From NCBI GenBank assembly GCA_028274465.1, contig CM051456.1:13853745-13917744 (forward strand): 64,000 nt of DNA. Direction: 5' to 3'. Positions 34,001 through 46,296 of the stretch are shown piece after piece. Both the position numbers and the translations under genes were made by a program. Under the pieces are notes generated by a model, which saw nothing but the letters and a program-made list of their open reading frames with translations, made no database searches and had not been told where the DNA came from. The stretch comes from Plantago ovata (taxonomy: Eukaryota > Streptophyta > Magnoliopsida > Lamiales > Plantaginaceae). Each line of letters starts with the position of its first letter. The first letter of the stretch is position 1.

Positions 34001-35058
34001 GAGGACCTTAGCACACAGATCATACACCATAGCAACATGATGTATGAATCTGTTGGATGCATAGTTGGCTCACACGGAAGACCTCAGCTATTTGTCTTTA
34101 ACCTATTATGGTGTCATTTTTATGAATCATTTATACAACACCCAAAGTAGGGAGAGAAGGAAGCTCCACCAGCAAACAAGGCCCCTTTGCTATTGAGCAA
34201 AGCAAGGTTGTAGTAGTAATGAAGATGGCTCCTTCCATAAATTAAGGAGCATTATATGCCTGTAAACTAGAGGCTGATAGATTCCGCTTCGTCTCTACTC
34301 CATTAGAATTCAATACGGGCTAAAAAAGTGTAGGTAAAGTTTGATGCATTTCACAGTGTAATTTTTTTCAATCTAATAAGCCAATTGCAACAACCATGGA
34401 CTTATTTCACCTTCAACTGGCCAAGTATGAAACGCATATAAGGGCACTAATCTATTGAACTTTGAAGCAAATTACACAGACAACCGGTGGACAAGAGAAA
34501 CTCATATGCCCAACAAATTTATCAAGAGAGGCATATTATATTATATTATTATATTTATATTATGCTAATGAGAAGGAAAAAAAAAACTGAGCTTCCATTC
34601 CGATTCAAATCATTCTGGTACTGATCCTGTGATACATACAAGACACCGATTCTTCCAAATTTAAAGTGTAAGAAGAGATAAATTAGATTCAGTAATCAAT
34701 AAACGAAGATATAAATAAACCTCAAATCGTAAAATTTCCAAACATGAAATTAGGCAATTTACGGCGTTTCATGTTTCAATCAATCCTGAAAAACATTACG
34801 ACTTTAATCGTCTAATTTCCCAAAACTGAAAAGGAAAAAAAATTGAGAATCTAGTTGAAAATTACCTGCCATGGGTGCAGCTGTTTTTCTCCTGGAAGCT
34901 GAGGAGGAAAATGGGGTACATTTTGATGAAAAAATAGTATTATTATTATTATTGTAATTGTAATCGTCATAGGAATTGCAAGCGCAGCGTGAGTAGGATG
35001 ATGATGTAAGCGGGTTCGGTTTTGGATAGGAAGAAGATAATATATTCATTGCGGCCAT
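31056..35058 (-). CDS. D-glycerate 3-kinase, chloroplastic
   Basis: Phosphorylates D-glycerate to 3-phosphoglycerate with ATP, the last step of photorespiration, in the chloroplast stroma. Twelve exons are visible on the minus strand: 34866-35058, 33265-33646, 32802-32881, 32664-32715, 32548-32589, 32396-32474, 32129-32160, 31983-32051, 31675-31749, 31455-31571, 31321-31371 and 31056-31199, about 437 codons. The first is Ser/Asn-rich, as expected of a transit peptide. Then come SIDKWVVYGSQLCRLF, the Walker A motif APQGCGKTTLVFAL, ATISIDDFYLTAAEQ, YRGNAGSHDL, PRYDKSAYSGRGDRA, LFEGWMLGFKP and, at the end, IDEGRNPILGN. All joins from exon 2 onward keep frame. Exon 1 ends one base into a codon, whereas exon 2 needs two, so a small exon or another splice site in the 1.2-kb first intron is missing from this model. 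Start chosen at ACAACAATGGCC. Confidence 0.93.
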
Positions 35059-37319
35059 TGTTGTTGAACAGAACAGAACAACTACTCTACTAAAATTGCT
35101 GAGGGAGGGAATATATTCCCACCCTTACTATACTATCTTCTGGCTGCCTACTTTTTGTGATAACGAATTACTCCCAACCAAATCCTATAAACCCCACATT
35201 TTATTCCTATGTAAATGACCACCATGACCCTACAATTTGGAGGCTTACTTGTTTCCATACTTGGCGAGCGAGCTAGGCAAGTGTATGTTACTGGTGGATG
35301 CATTGGGAATTTGGGGGGTTACATACGGTAGGTGTACAATTACAATCAATCAATCACCCAAGGGAAATAAATGTTAAAATACCAAGAGAATTTTCATAAG
35401 TGTACCCTGCTAGTAGGAATACGAGTGAGAGAGATTGCTATGATGAAAAGAATGACACAAATACATTATTCAGTGACATATATATATATGTAGAAAGCAA
35501 TTAGAATACTATGTGTATAAATTGAATAACGCATGTACTGTATCATTTGTTTGTTATTTTTAGACTAGTCATATAATCTAAATTCTAAAATGATAAAGCG
35601 GAATATGTTAGGCTCAAATGACATGAATTCAATATACTGGTCCGAGTACAAGTCCAACAAGACAACCCATTAAATGTTCAGTAGGGGCCCTAATACCCTA
35701 CTTTACTCCACCGCGTGACCTGAGGACACTTTTGAGGGTCCATCCGTAGTGAAATTAGATGACTCTGGCCAAAGTATAACATGAGGAAGAGGAAAAACAT
35801 CCTGAACGGCACGTTAGGTAACCTCATGAGCAAACAAGCTTTAGCTCCAGACGAATTGCGTACCATATGACATCACAGAGACTAACAAGCTGACATTAGT
35901 CACACAGACTCTCTATCCGACTTTGAAGGCAAACACTTTTGTCATCATTGAATCATAATCGCTTAAATGGACTAACACATCTACGTACCTCTTCTTACCG
36001 CAAGGAACATACATGATTAGCGAGTAATATATATACCGGTGATAGTTAGAATGGATTTTAACATTAAGGTAATGCTAATTGTAACATAAATGAACAAAAT
36101 AGAGTGGTTTACATAATCACAAATGACATCTCGGTATAGAGACTAGAGAGGCAAACTTAAGTTGAAATGCCCAATTTTCAAAGTTATGGTATCCGTAACA
36201 AAAACAAGATGGGCATACGTCGAGGACAACTACAAGTCTACATCCATTGAAAAAGGCTCTGGCCCATTGGTAGTATATATTCTTCAGCCCAGATGTGGTT
36301 CAAGTGAACACTGATCAAAGATGAAGGAAGGCACAAAGATTTGGTCCTTAATTCATACCCTCCTTTTGGAAATTCTTTATCTCACATGTACTAATTTAAG
36401 ACCGGCCAACTAAACAATTGCTAAAGGAAATGTTATATGGTCGTTTCTCCTACTTAAGATCACAAAGAAGTTTTTGGATGTTTATCATAGGCTTTAACAT
36501 TGACATGCATGCAGCAAGCAGAGGAAAGTGTGATCGACAACAGATCTCAAAAATGTATTTATTGGGATAACATCCTGGCAACATTAATTATTTTCTCTAG
36601 ACATGTCCAGTTCTCTGAAACGGGCAGATTTCCATATCAAAACAGTACAGAAACACAACAGGTAGTATAAATTGGTAAAACTATTTTGTGCAGATCTTAC
36701 ACTTTTGTATATGCAAACATTTTTCGATTTCTGAAATACCTGTTAATGATCAGGCGATGCTGTGCACTATAATCAGACAGAGGAAATGTTTTTCAATAAC
36801 AAATTTTGTTGAGTTTCAGCAGGAAGAAGAAGAGCACAGAAATGTTACAAAAGATTATTCTATTTAAAACTTCTAGCATGCATGCTCTAGCTAGTTGTGT
36901 TGTGCCCCAGTTAACTATTCAAGTGCAACAAGAAGTTTGGATAGACTAGCTAGTTTCTCCTCATTCTGAAGATCTTTCTGTTACTCAGTGAAGATCAACA
37001 AGAAATAGATGTAATCCATATATGGCGCATCATTACCACCATGTTTAAATATAACTGCAGATATACAGGGTGGACCCAGGATTTAAAAGTTGAGAGACTA
37101 TCGAAGAAGTTACATATAAAAAATATATTCTTAAAATTTTAAGGGGGGTAGACGCCCCCATATGCCACCCGCTGCAGATATATATGATTTCTACTGCAAA
37201 TTATACTTATGTATATCCTATATCAGATCTGTTTGTTGATGGAAAACTTAACGAAGTACTTCTCGTAAATACTGTTTTACAGCAGCAGTCACCCAAATTC
37301 AGAGCCTAGAACAAGCAGC
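35059..37319. other. Intergenic spacer
   Basis: Upstream region of the glycerate kinase gene. A+T-rich, a TATATATATATG run near 35478, no supported gene. GGGGGTAGACGCCCCC (37143-37158) is a short perfect hairpin in a repeat-like context. Confidence 0.5.
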
Positions 37320-37960
37320 TCAACCTGAACAATGGAGAATGCAATGAAATTTGAGCTGCAAGCATTGCAGAAAAATAATAGATAGGATAGGCCGTTGCAT
37401 AGTATGCAAATGGCTCTATAAATCAAGTACCATACTGAACCTTAGGGAGACATAAGGCAAGATTAATTTGTAGCTAAAGGCTACAGACGAGAAGGTCTGG
37501 ACTACTTTGATACATTCAATCCTGTCATCAAAATCACCACTCTAGGAGTATTATTTTATTCGCTTTAACAGCTCAGGAAAACTAGTCATTTGGATGTCAA
37601 CAATTCTTTTTTACATTGGAATTTGAATGAAAATTTGAAAATGACACAAGAGTATGATGCAAATTAACCAAGAGTTTATAATTAGTCTTGAAGCTTGGTT
37701 TTCAAAAATTAACGTAATCTTCTTGCTTTTGGTTGTACTTGTGAACAATCAGTGGATGACAGATATATTTCACTCTTTACAAAGAAGACGTACAAATGAT
37801 TCTTCTATGTACATGTCTAATATTAGTCTAGGTTGATGATATCATTGTTAGTGGAGATAATGTGTAGTCAAGCAAACAGTAGTTGTTGAAGCTCATTTGC
37901 ATCACAAATTCTTCACTGTTAGACATAAGAGTTGTTAGATATGATACTGGCATTTCTTTA
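37320..37960 (+). pseudogene. Degenerate copia reverse transcriptase fragment
   Basis: Scattered in three frames are recognisable copia pol pieces in the right order: VAKGYRREGLDYFDTFNPVI (about 37455), LDVNNSFLHWNLNE (about 37590), LEAWFSKIN for the LYGLKQ-like region, and VDDIIVSGDN for the catalytic YVDD (about 37832). Many stops and indels; no LTRs found. An old insertion unrelated in detail to copia 1 and 2. Confidence 0.75.
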
Positions 37961-38126
37961 ACGCTGAGAAATTAAGTCTGCTCTAGATGTGTCAATGCAG
38001 GTTATGAATGATCATCGATGTAGACCAGAGATGGCTTTTAAGGCTAAATTCACTAAAGCTGGTGATAAAGAAGAACATTTAGCAGATCAAAAGACATATA
38101 GTAGAAGAAGATTGTTGGAAGATTAT

Positions 38127-38400
38127 TAAGTCCATCTCCAGCATTGTTTTGTTGGCAACAGAACCCCAACAAAACTCCAACAGTGTTCTGTTGGTTTAGT
38201 GACAGAACCCGTTTCTGTTCTACAGAACCGATTCTGTTGGGTTGTGTTGCTTTTTTGGGTTTAAATTGTGAGTTCTGTTGGGTTCTAATTGTTGGAGAGG
38301 ATTTATGGTGTTTGGGTTCTGTTGAGTGGAAATCTAATGTGGCAGGAAAGATAGTGTATTTTGGGTTATGTTGGGTTCTAACTGCTGGAGATGGCCTAAG
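38127..38400. mobile_element. MITE with CCATCTCCAGCA ends (274 bp)
   Basis: Left end TTAAGTCCATCTCCAGCA, right end TGCTGGAGATGGCCTAAG; inverted repeats of about 15 bp. The interior repeats GTTCTGTTGGGTT. Non-coding; TAA/TTA-like termini suggest PIF/Harbinger or hAT origin. Confidence 0.65.
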
Positions 38401-38639
38401 TCATCGGGGCATCACTAAAACAAGAAACTCATACAACTCAATTTCGATCTATATAAAAAAATGGGAAAACATTCAGCAAGGGCTTGTTAGGAAAGAATAA
38501 TAGAATGTGCTAACATATTCATTTCTAACAACAGGTCAGGTCAGCACAACTAATTTATATATTCTATATTGGAATTTCAGTGTTATATCTTGCTATGAAC
38601 TTTCAGACATAAACAGAAAAAGCAATAAGCGGGAGTCAT

Positions 38640-38739
38640 ATGGTGGTGCAACGGTAAGGAGTTTGGATAGTGAAGGAGAGATTTGTATAGCATTAGTGTA
38701 GGAGTAGTTGTAATATTTTCCGTTTAAAAAAAAAAAACA
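38640..38739 (+). mobile_element. 5'-truncated SINE
   Basis: The 3' part GTAGGAGTAGTTGTAATATT followed by TTCCGTTT and a poly-A tract matches the 3' part of the SINE at 10933-11117. The head with the pol III boxes is missing or decayed. Confidence 0.55.
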
Positions 38740-39446
38740 GAAGAAGCAATAAGCTTCAACACAAGATTTGAAACAACACACAAATATTTTAAATCAGACA
38801 GATTTAAATTTTAGCAACATTCGAATTTGGATAAACGAGTAGGATTTAATTACCACATCGAACTAGACAAATTTGAATTTTAACAAGTCAAGTCTAAGCA
38901 ATGAATTACTCTCGTTAATACAACACACGATCGATCGGATAACATCCGGAAATCGAAAGGCACATATATATATCTATGTGGATATGGTTGGATCACCATG
39001 GCCTCCACCGTCCTGGAGATGGACCAATCATTCCATGCTACATTATTATTAATATATATATTAAATCCAATATGCAGCATTCAGTGACTTCTCAATTCCA
39101 AAATATTTTGTTCGTGATAGGCTGGCTACTACTGTATATATATATAAATCCAACATGGATGATCGATCTTGGATAAATAAACTTAAAATATATATGTAGT
39201 TTAAATTTATCAGAGAAATGAAGTAAGGAAAATATGACTTGGATTAATAACAGATCGTGACTTCGAGGAGAAGGTGAGCAGTTTATTGGGCAGCATCTAC
39301 AAAGTTAACTTACGTACACTGTGTTGACTGTTGCATATATTATATATATGCTGGGCTGGCTAGCTGGCTGGTGGTTTTGTCAGCCCTGATCGATCTCTAT
39401 AATCATAACCACATAAACCACATGCGTCTCCTGTGGTCAGTATGCC

Positions 39447-39595
39447 TAGCTCTTTCCTAATTTGATTCTTTGTTTTCCTAATTATATACTCATGTAGCTC
39501 TTTCCTAATTTGATCTCTTTGTTTTCCTAATTATATACTCATGTAGCTCTTTCCTAATTTGATCTCTTTGTTTTTCTAATTATATACTCATGTAG
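39447..39595. repeat. 48-49-bp minisatellite, three units
   Basis: TAGCTCTTTCCTAATTTGAT, then CTCTTTGTTTTCCTAATTAT, then ATACTCATG, three times in tandem. Repeated at 53884-54033 in copy 2. Confidence 0.85.
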
Positions 39596-39621
39596 CTAGC
39601 TAGCTACTAGTTGCAAGCCAG

Positions 39622-39817
39622 CAAGGGATGGAGTTATATATAGGTGTGGACGAATGGTAAAAGTATTGAAGTTGTAATGAGAGGTCGGGGTGTAAATCTC
39701 GACTGAGGTATAAAGGTGATTTATGATATTTTGGAGTTATAAGAGGGTTAAAGAGTAGTGTAGGGGTAAGAATAGGAATAGGAGTAGAGTAGGATAAATT
39801 GATCATTTAAAAAAAAA
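39622..39817 (+). mobile_element. SINE
   Basis: Flanked by GTTGCAAGCCAG (39610-39621) and GTTGCGAGCTAG (39818-39829), with a 3' A-tail. The body AGGTGTGGACGAATGG ... GGAGTTATAAGAGG ... AATAGGAGTAGAGTAGG resembles the SINE at 61988-62215. Copy 2 equivalent: about 54060-54252. Confidence 0.6.
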
Positions 39818-39999
39818 GTTGCGAGCTAGAGATAATATTGGATCCAGTGGCGGCTCGAGCCTTGGGATGGTTATTCGGCTCATCCACTCAAGGAGGCCAA
39901 TCTGTGTTCTACCCCCATTTACAGGGCCCAGGCCAGTTCAAGCCCGGCTCGCTACTATACATATTTATCGGAGTAAAACGTTTCTACTGAGTTAGAAAT

Positions 40000-40169
40000 A
40001 ATTCTTTTCGTCTAAACAGTATTGAACAAATATGATTTAATGAAGTTGAACTAAATTTAATTGTAGTATAAACTATATCAAACAAATATGAACAGAAATG
40101 AATGAAGCTGGACAAAACTGAACAGAACGTAAATTAATGAGTTTTCAGAGGAAGATAACAAAGTCTTAG
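40000..40169. repeat. Tourist-like MITE relic
   Basis: Interior AACAGTATTGAACAAATATG and AACTGAACAGAACG, right end GAGGAAGATAACAAAGTC, similar in design to the 3191-3318 family but the left end is eroded. Copy 2 equivalent: about 54437-54604. Confidence 0.35.
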
Positions 40170-43050
40170 GTCGTCGTAAATATTTGTCAATGCTATTATA
40201 TATCCTTTTACACCGAAATCATTTTAAAAAGGGTAAGATCGATGTTTATATTAATATAATACTTACTCTTGTACACTACTTTTGGGCTTAATGAACTTTT
40301 TGTTATTTCAAAAAAAAATAAAATATAATACTTACTCCATTTCTCATTAAGCTTTCCATTTCATTTCCCGTTGATGTTTTTATTCCGTTGGCCTCATATT
40401 GATCCTAAATCATACCAAAAACGTAGTTTACGAAAAAGTTATATTTTGAAAATATAATGATTAAATGTTCACAATATATGTAAACATTTGACCTTATCAG
40501 TGTTCAGTCACTTATCGTCTGTCAGTCACCTTATTAACTCGTTTTGTCAAACATAACTATGTCCCAAAGTTTACCGCATTAAGATTAATTACTTGTATGT
40601 TGTTTATATTTAAAATTGATGCATCATTAACTCGATATGTATCGGCTGCTTTAAATTTACCGATCATTTTGCAACTTTTTGTGGATACTGTTATTTTTAT
40701 ATTTATGTTTGTTTTTACGTTATATGAACTCTACTATACGAATGCCATTATACATATATTGACTTGTTGATCCGCATGTGTATGTACTACTCTGTTGAGA
40801 TTTCGGTTTAGGTTTGAGGTTGTCATTCGGTAATTCGTCATCATACGCACAAATTCAGCGTCCTCCAACTATATATTGCATAAAAATGTTAGATCGGTTG
40901 TGATCTACCATAGAAGTCATCATCGATTCGTGGAGAACAAAATCAGACGTAGGTTTTCAGGAAAGCATCATGATTATCAACATAAAAGTAAATTATACTT
41001 GCGGGCAAAGCCCTCTAGCACTAATATAGTAGCTAGTTTACAGTTTAGTTGACAATCGTCTAATCGTGACTAAACGTTTAAAACTCTAAATGTAAACGAA
41101 CTGTTAAGATATATTCAATACATAATTTAATTGCCTCTACTTTTTTAATTTTTTTTTAAGCGGTAAAAAAACTTTTATTACTTAATGAACACAAGTAATG
41201 CACCGAACATGATACAACTGACATACACATAACATTCCTCCGACTTAAAAATTGTAACATCATCCGAACAGATTACAAACCAATTTACAAAGCCTCAAAA
41301 GATCAATGATACTGATAAGCCTTCTGACTATACTAATTGCCTCTATTTCTAAGATGTTTCTACAACATTAATTGCAATAATATCTAAAAAACTGATTTAT
41401 TCATGAATAAACTATACTTCTAGATAGTACTTGATTAATCTAGTGACGAACAAATTTTACCTTTCCAAAATGTGTGTCCGGGTCACGTGAATAACATATG
41501 CACACACATTGATAATTACGTACATGTCGCATGTCCCATGTTTGGCATGTCTTAGGGTTTGCCAAATGTGCCACCGTTACCTTTGTTCGCATTATATTTT
41601 GGTCACAATTTGGACCACAAAAACTGAGTTTGAGTTGATGATGATGATGATATATGATTACCACGAAACCAAATCCAAAATGCTCAAAGCTTTTGGCTTG
41701 TGGTGGCGACGAGAAGCGGCAAAGGATAGTGCTAAACAATTAGCATATACTTAACACTTATATTCTCACCTCTCAGAATCAAATACTACTATTTATTTAT
41801 CATAAAAGTTTTGTTCATTTGAGTTTTAATTAGTTACTGTAGTTTATTCCTTTGATTTCATGTCTCTCACCATCATATTTATAATGATCAACAACAACAT
41901 AACATGGCTGTCCACTTAGAGATTGTAATTGAGAATCAATTAATAATCTTTTAATTGACTAATACTCGTAATACGTTAATGGTAGGACACATATGATCAC
42001 AGGATATATGCCGTTTGTCCTTATTGACAAAAAGATATTGTACAAATATGAAATATATATATCTCTGGCAGAACAAGGCCCGAACATATGGTCCATATTT
42101 TGAATATTCTAGACAATAATGCCCTTCCGAATATTATCTGAATATTTTCTTATGTATCCTCATATATTCTTATATTGTGTATGTATATATGTGTGTCACC
42201 ATACTAATAGTTCGCCAGTGAAGATTAATATTCCCCATCGCCTTTATAATGAAACTATCCCCAAGTGAGAGTGTGATATAATCCTCGATAAATCTGTTTA
42301 AATTAAGAGTGGATTTTGAGATTTGAATTTTTATTTTATTGAAATTTTGGATTGAGTTAAAATAAATAAATGAATAGATAAAATAAGAAAAAATTGGTAC
42401 AATAATTATTTGAGAGCTTCAAAAATCACGTCCAATAATTTTTATGCAAACAACGGGTTTGTTGTTACAATAAAAGTAGTCTTGAGTCTATCCACTAATT
42501 ATAAATAAAGCATGATAAAAGTTCTTATTTAAAGTACGATAAGTTAAAGCTAGCGGTACGAAGAGAATATGGCATGAAGAAATGAACAATTACTTGAATT
42601 GATCATTTTCTTTTAAGGTCATCTCATAAGATTCGTTGTCGAAGGCTGCAAGTGTGACCAAGTATTTGAGTTTGCTAAAGCTCGCGCGTCCTAGGTTCTT
42701 GAGAATTTTGATCAAGTAGTCCCAAAGGGCAAGGACAAGTGTGTCATTTCATAAAGAAAAACTAGGTTAATTTTGTCTGTTAGTGATTGTGAGATTAGGA
42801 CCGAGGCAAAGTAGTGAGGAAGATATCATGAAGATGTTTGTTCAAGTTGAGGACAAAATTAAGACAATGGCACATGGAAAGGTATAGGGGCCCCTAACAT
42901 GTAATGGTAGTAAATTAGTAATGGAATGGAATGGAATCCCTCCATTCTTCTCTCAACTTTGATTGGTATTTAAGAGTTGTGTGGCTTCTAATCCATCTCA
43001 AACTTTTTCTATTGCATTTTCTCCTTTGTCTAAAAAAGCACCATCATATA
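40170..43050. other. Intergenic spacer upstream of GA3ox copy 1
   Basis: A+T-rich. A minus-oriented retroposon-like block starts with a T-tract and AAGCGGTAAAAAAAC near 41145. No supported gene; the open frames here are repeated unchanged in copy 2 and show no family features. Confidence 0.5.
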
Positions 43051-43051
43051 T

Positions 43052-43553
43052 ACAATGTGGTCAATTATTTTTCCAATTATGTATCTTATTTTGTCTACTT
43101 CCCCTCGTTGCCTTGTTATTAATGTATTATTGTTTTGCAACCATACGAACAAAGATTCAACTCTGGATTAAAATTTAAGTCATACCTCTATTTTGAGATA
43201 TTTTCCTCCATTTTGAGAAAATTATTTCGGTGAGAAACCAACTTTCTCACCCCTAAAACGTCTTATAACTTATCGATCATGAAATATGAATAAGATGATG
43301 CATATACACAATGTAGTCAATCATTTTTCCAATTATGTAACTTGTTTTGTCTAGTTCCCCTCGTCCCTTGCTATTAATGCACTATTGTTTTGCAACCATA
43401 TAAAGATTCAACTCTCGATTAGGATTTAAGGCGTAACTCTATCTTGAGATATTTTCCTTCAATTTGAGACAATTATTTCGGTGAAAAGCCAACTTTCTCA
43501 ACATTAAACGTCTTGTAACTTATCGATCATAAGATATGAAATATGATGATGCC
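43052..43553. repeat. Diverged 256-bp tandem duplication
   Basis: ACAATGTGGTCAATTATTTT (43052) and ACAATGTAGTCAATCATTTT (43308) start two units with a period of 256 bp. Later blocks TTTCGGTGA and CTTATCGATCAT occur in both. The copies have clear substitutions, so this is older than the segment duplication. Copy 2: 57487-57988. Confidence 0.75.
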
Positions 43554-44002
43554 TATAAAGAAATCGAAGGTCAATACTTAATTATGTTCCCCAACACACT
43601 TGAGTTTCAGCTCTATATAGGTTCATTGAGATATAAGTAGTAAGGGCCAACCTGCCTTAGAGAGATGGATAGTGTCTTAATCGAGACTGATGGTTTGAAG
43701 AATAAATCTCTTCCGCTCTTTCGAATTATAGTAGGGGAGAATGAAGGTTAACTCATAAATGCGGTGGTTGAACTTAGTTATAGGAAATGCATGAGGACCT
43801 GATCCCTTAAAACCTGAAAGTTTGTCTCCTTCGTACGATCGTTACATGTGTCGCCATCTCGTGCCTCCTAGGACTAAACAGTTATGAGATCTTGATCCAT
43901 CGGCCCTGACCTTCGGGCATCGAAAGAGATTCTACATTCAGGCGTTATGAATGACTAAGATGGCCGAAGGGAAGCCTTCGTTCGTCTTTTCTCAAATTTG
44001 AT

Positions 44003-44155
44003 CGACGCCACCCGCCTGCAACTTTCATCCAAAGACATCTCAAGTATGTCGGTCAATTATATTACAGGAATGGGCTAAAATAAAAACCCATAATTTGTAA
44101 TTGACTGACAGAGCTGAAATGGCTCTGGATGGAAGGTTGTAGGTGGGTGGCGTCG
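44003..44155. repeat. Inverted repeat (hairpin) upstream of GA3ox copy 1
   Basis: CGACGCCACCCGCCTGCAAC at 44003 and the complement of CGACGCCACCCACCTACAAC at 44125-44155 form arms of about 32 bp separated by about 90 bp. The loop includes AATTGACTGACAGAGC. Copy 2: about 58438-58592. It lies about 590 bp before the GA3ox start. Confidence 0.7.
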
Positions 44156-44542
44156 TGCTAGAGAGCAGGATGCTTCCTGGCAGGGCGTTACAGGATAAAG
44201 TATTAAAAATTAAAAACATAAAAAGAAACATATAACTGAATAAGATTGACGAAAAAGAAAAAATGTAAAAAAAAATAAAAAAAATCAGAGTAATTGGAAT
44301 GAGGTTTCAACTTTCAATTGTTTAATCATCTAGAAAAACTTCCAATGTGTATGTAAAATTTGATTGTTCTTCTCTGAGCATGAACGACAAAGTTGTTTTG
44401 TCTTGCAATAAAAGTTATTCAAAATAAAATTTACCGCTCTACCACATGCACACGTACAAATACTGACACACAAAACAGTACTAAAAGATAAAATATATTC
44501 AAGATCCTTACTCATTGAGTGGTCACTTTCCCTTCCATCTTC

Positions 44543-44550
44543 TATATAAG
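44543..44550 (+). promoter_or_regulatory. TATA box of GA3ox copy 1
   Basis: TATATAAG about 200 bp before the start codon at 44745; identical in copy 2 at 58978. Confidence 0.55.
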
Positions 44551-44744
44551 CACTTTATAGGCACAACCAAATTTCCACACAACAATTCCATTCAAGTTTA
44601 TTTCCCCTATAATCCTCCTCCATACAAGGAGTTTGATTAAGTACAAACCTTCTATTTAAACTTCCACTCTTTTTCCAGAGACTCATCATTTCAGTACTAA
44701 AAAAACCTTTAATTAGTACTATCTCATATTTCTTTCTATCCACG

Positions 44745-46296
44745 ATGCCTGCAAGAACACTCTCCCACCCTTTCATTTTCACCAAAAATACTTGGACCTA
44801 ACCGCCGTGAAGGAACTGCCGGACACCCACGCTTGGGGTAGCGATGATCCTCCATCCTCCGGTGGCAGTAATCTGGAATCTGTCCCGATAATCGATCTAA
44901 ATGATAAAAACGCAACCGAACTCATTGGCCATGCATGCAAGACATGGGGTGTATTCCAAGTAATAAATCATGAAATCTCCAACAAGTTGCTTGATGAAGT
45001 TGAGTTGGCCGGTAAGGCTCTCTTCTCACTTCCCATGCACCAAAAACTCCAAGTTGCGCGTCCACCCGATGGTCTTACAGGCTACGGCGTCGCGCGTATA
45101 TCCTCCTTCTTCCCCAAACTCATGTGGTCCGAGGGGTTCACAATCATGGGCTCGCCCCTAGAACATGCTATCCAACTTTGGCCTCATGACTACAAGCACT
45201 TTTGGTACGTTTACAATGTCATAGGGGCCTTAAACTTTGTCGTCCCTTATTTGTGTTTTTCCATTTCTTATTAGTGGATAGGTCAATGAAAGAATTTTTC
45301 CTTTAACCTTCCTAAAAAAATACTTGTAGCATTTATTAAATTTTGGGGAGTTATCTTAGACCCTCCAATCATAAGACGGACAGGACCCACCTTTATTATC
45401 AGGGGAGAGTCCAGACGATCAGGGTGAAGTAAACTGATATGTAGATACGTAACCATTTACAATCACTTTGAGAGAAGTTTCCTAAACTTCTATTAGGATA
45501 GGATGAAGTAAACTGATATGTAGATACGTAACCATTTAAAATCACTTTGAGAGAAGTTTCCTAAACTTCTATTAGAGTCATTACCTATGCTCATTTTGAA
45601 TGATCTAATAAAGAAATTCTATTTCAAAAATAATCTAAGACTCAGAGTACAATTTATGCTTTTCAGTGATGTAATAGAAGACTACCAAAGGCTATGAGAA
45701 AGCTTGCCGACGAATTGATGTTGCTCATGCTTGGGTCTTTGGGCATAAACCAAGATGATGTCAAATGGGTTGGCCCACAAGGAGAGGGTGGGTGTGCGGC
45801 CCTACAACTGAACTCATACCCGGCATGCCCCGACCCGGACCGCGCAATGGGTCTAGCAGCACACACCGATTCCACAATTCTCACAATTCTCCACCAAAGT
45901 AACACGAGCGGGTTACAAGTGCACCGTGAAGGAAGCAGCGGATGGATCACGGTTCCACCCCACCCGGGAGCCCTGGTGGTGCACGTAGGAGACCTGTTGC
46001 ACATATTATCAAACGGGTTGTACCCAAGCGTGCTACACCGGGCGGTTGTGAACCGGAACAGACACCGGTTGTCGATAGCGTACCTGTATGGGCCACCATC
46101 AAGTGTCAAAATCAGCCCACTGTCGAAACTGGTCGACAAATACCATCCAGCGCTGTATAGGCCCATCACTTGGAGCGAGTATCTGGGCACTAAGGCCAAA
46201 CATTTCAACAAGGCACTCACATCTGTACGGTTATGTGCTCCTCGAGGAAGTGGATTTGTCGATTCCAACGATCATAACAGTGTCCAAGTTGGATAG
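44745..46296 (+). pseudogene. Gibberellin 3-beta-dioxygenase, copy 1 (two 1-base frameshifts)
   Basis: Same gene as 59180-60733, with exons 44745-45204 and 45667-46296. Two single bases are missing relative to copy 2: one A near 44775 (CATTTTCACC against CAATTTTCACC), which breaks the frame about ten codons after the start, and one A near 45688 (CCAAAGG against CCAAAAGG) in exon 2. Apart from these the coding sequence reads the same as copy 2, with AAHTDST, VLHRAVVN and NRHRLS intact. Both losses are in homopolymers next to the end of a contig, which makes consensus error more likely than true decay. As written the product would be non-functional. Confidence 0.85.
45425..45575. repeat. 79-bp tandem duplication in the GA3ox intron
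   Basis: TGAAGTAAACTGATATGTAG starts at 45425 and again at 45504; the units differ at few positions (ATTTACAATC against ATTTAAAATC). Copy 2: 59861-60011. Confidence 0.85.

Noticed and set aside
37654-37836. 60-codon frame in the 37.3-38.0 kb region as a gene
   Set aside because: It is one piece of a degenerate copia reverse transcriptase spread over three frames.
39447-39595. Regular short repeats that might suggest a CRISPR-like array
   Set aside because: Contiguous tandem units without unique spacers, in a plant nuclear genome; an ordinary minisatellite.
45663-46268. 201-codon antisense frame (and 60118-60705 in copy 2)
   Set aside because: Shadow of the GA3ox second exon; the sense frame carries all catalytic motifs, the antisense frame none.
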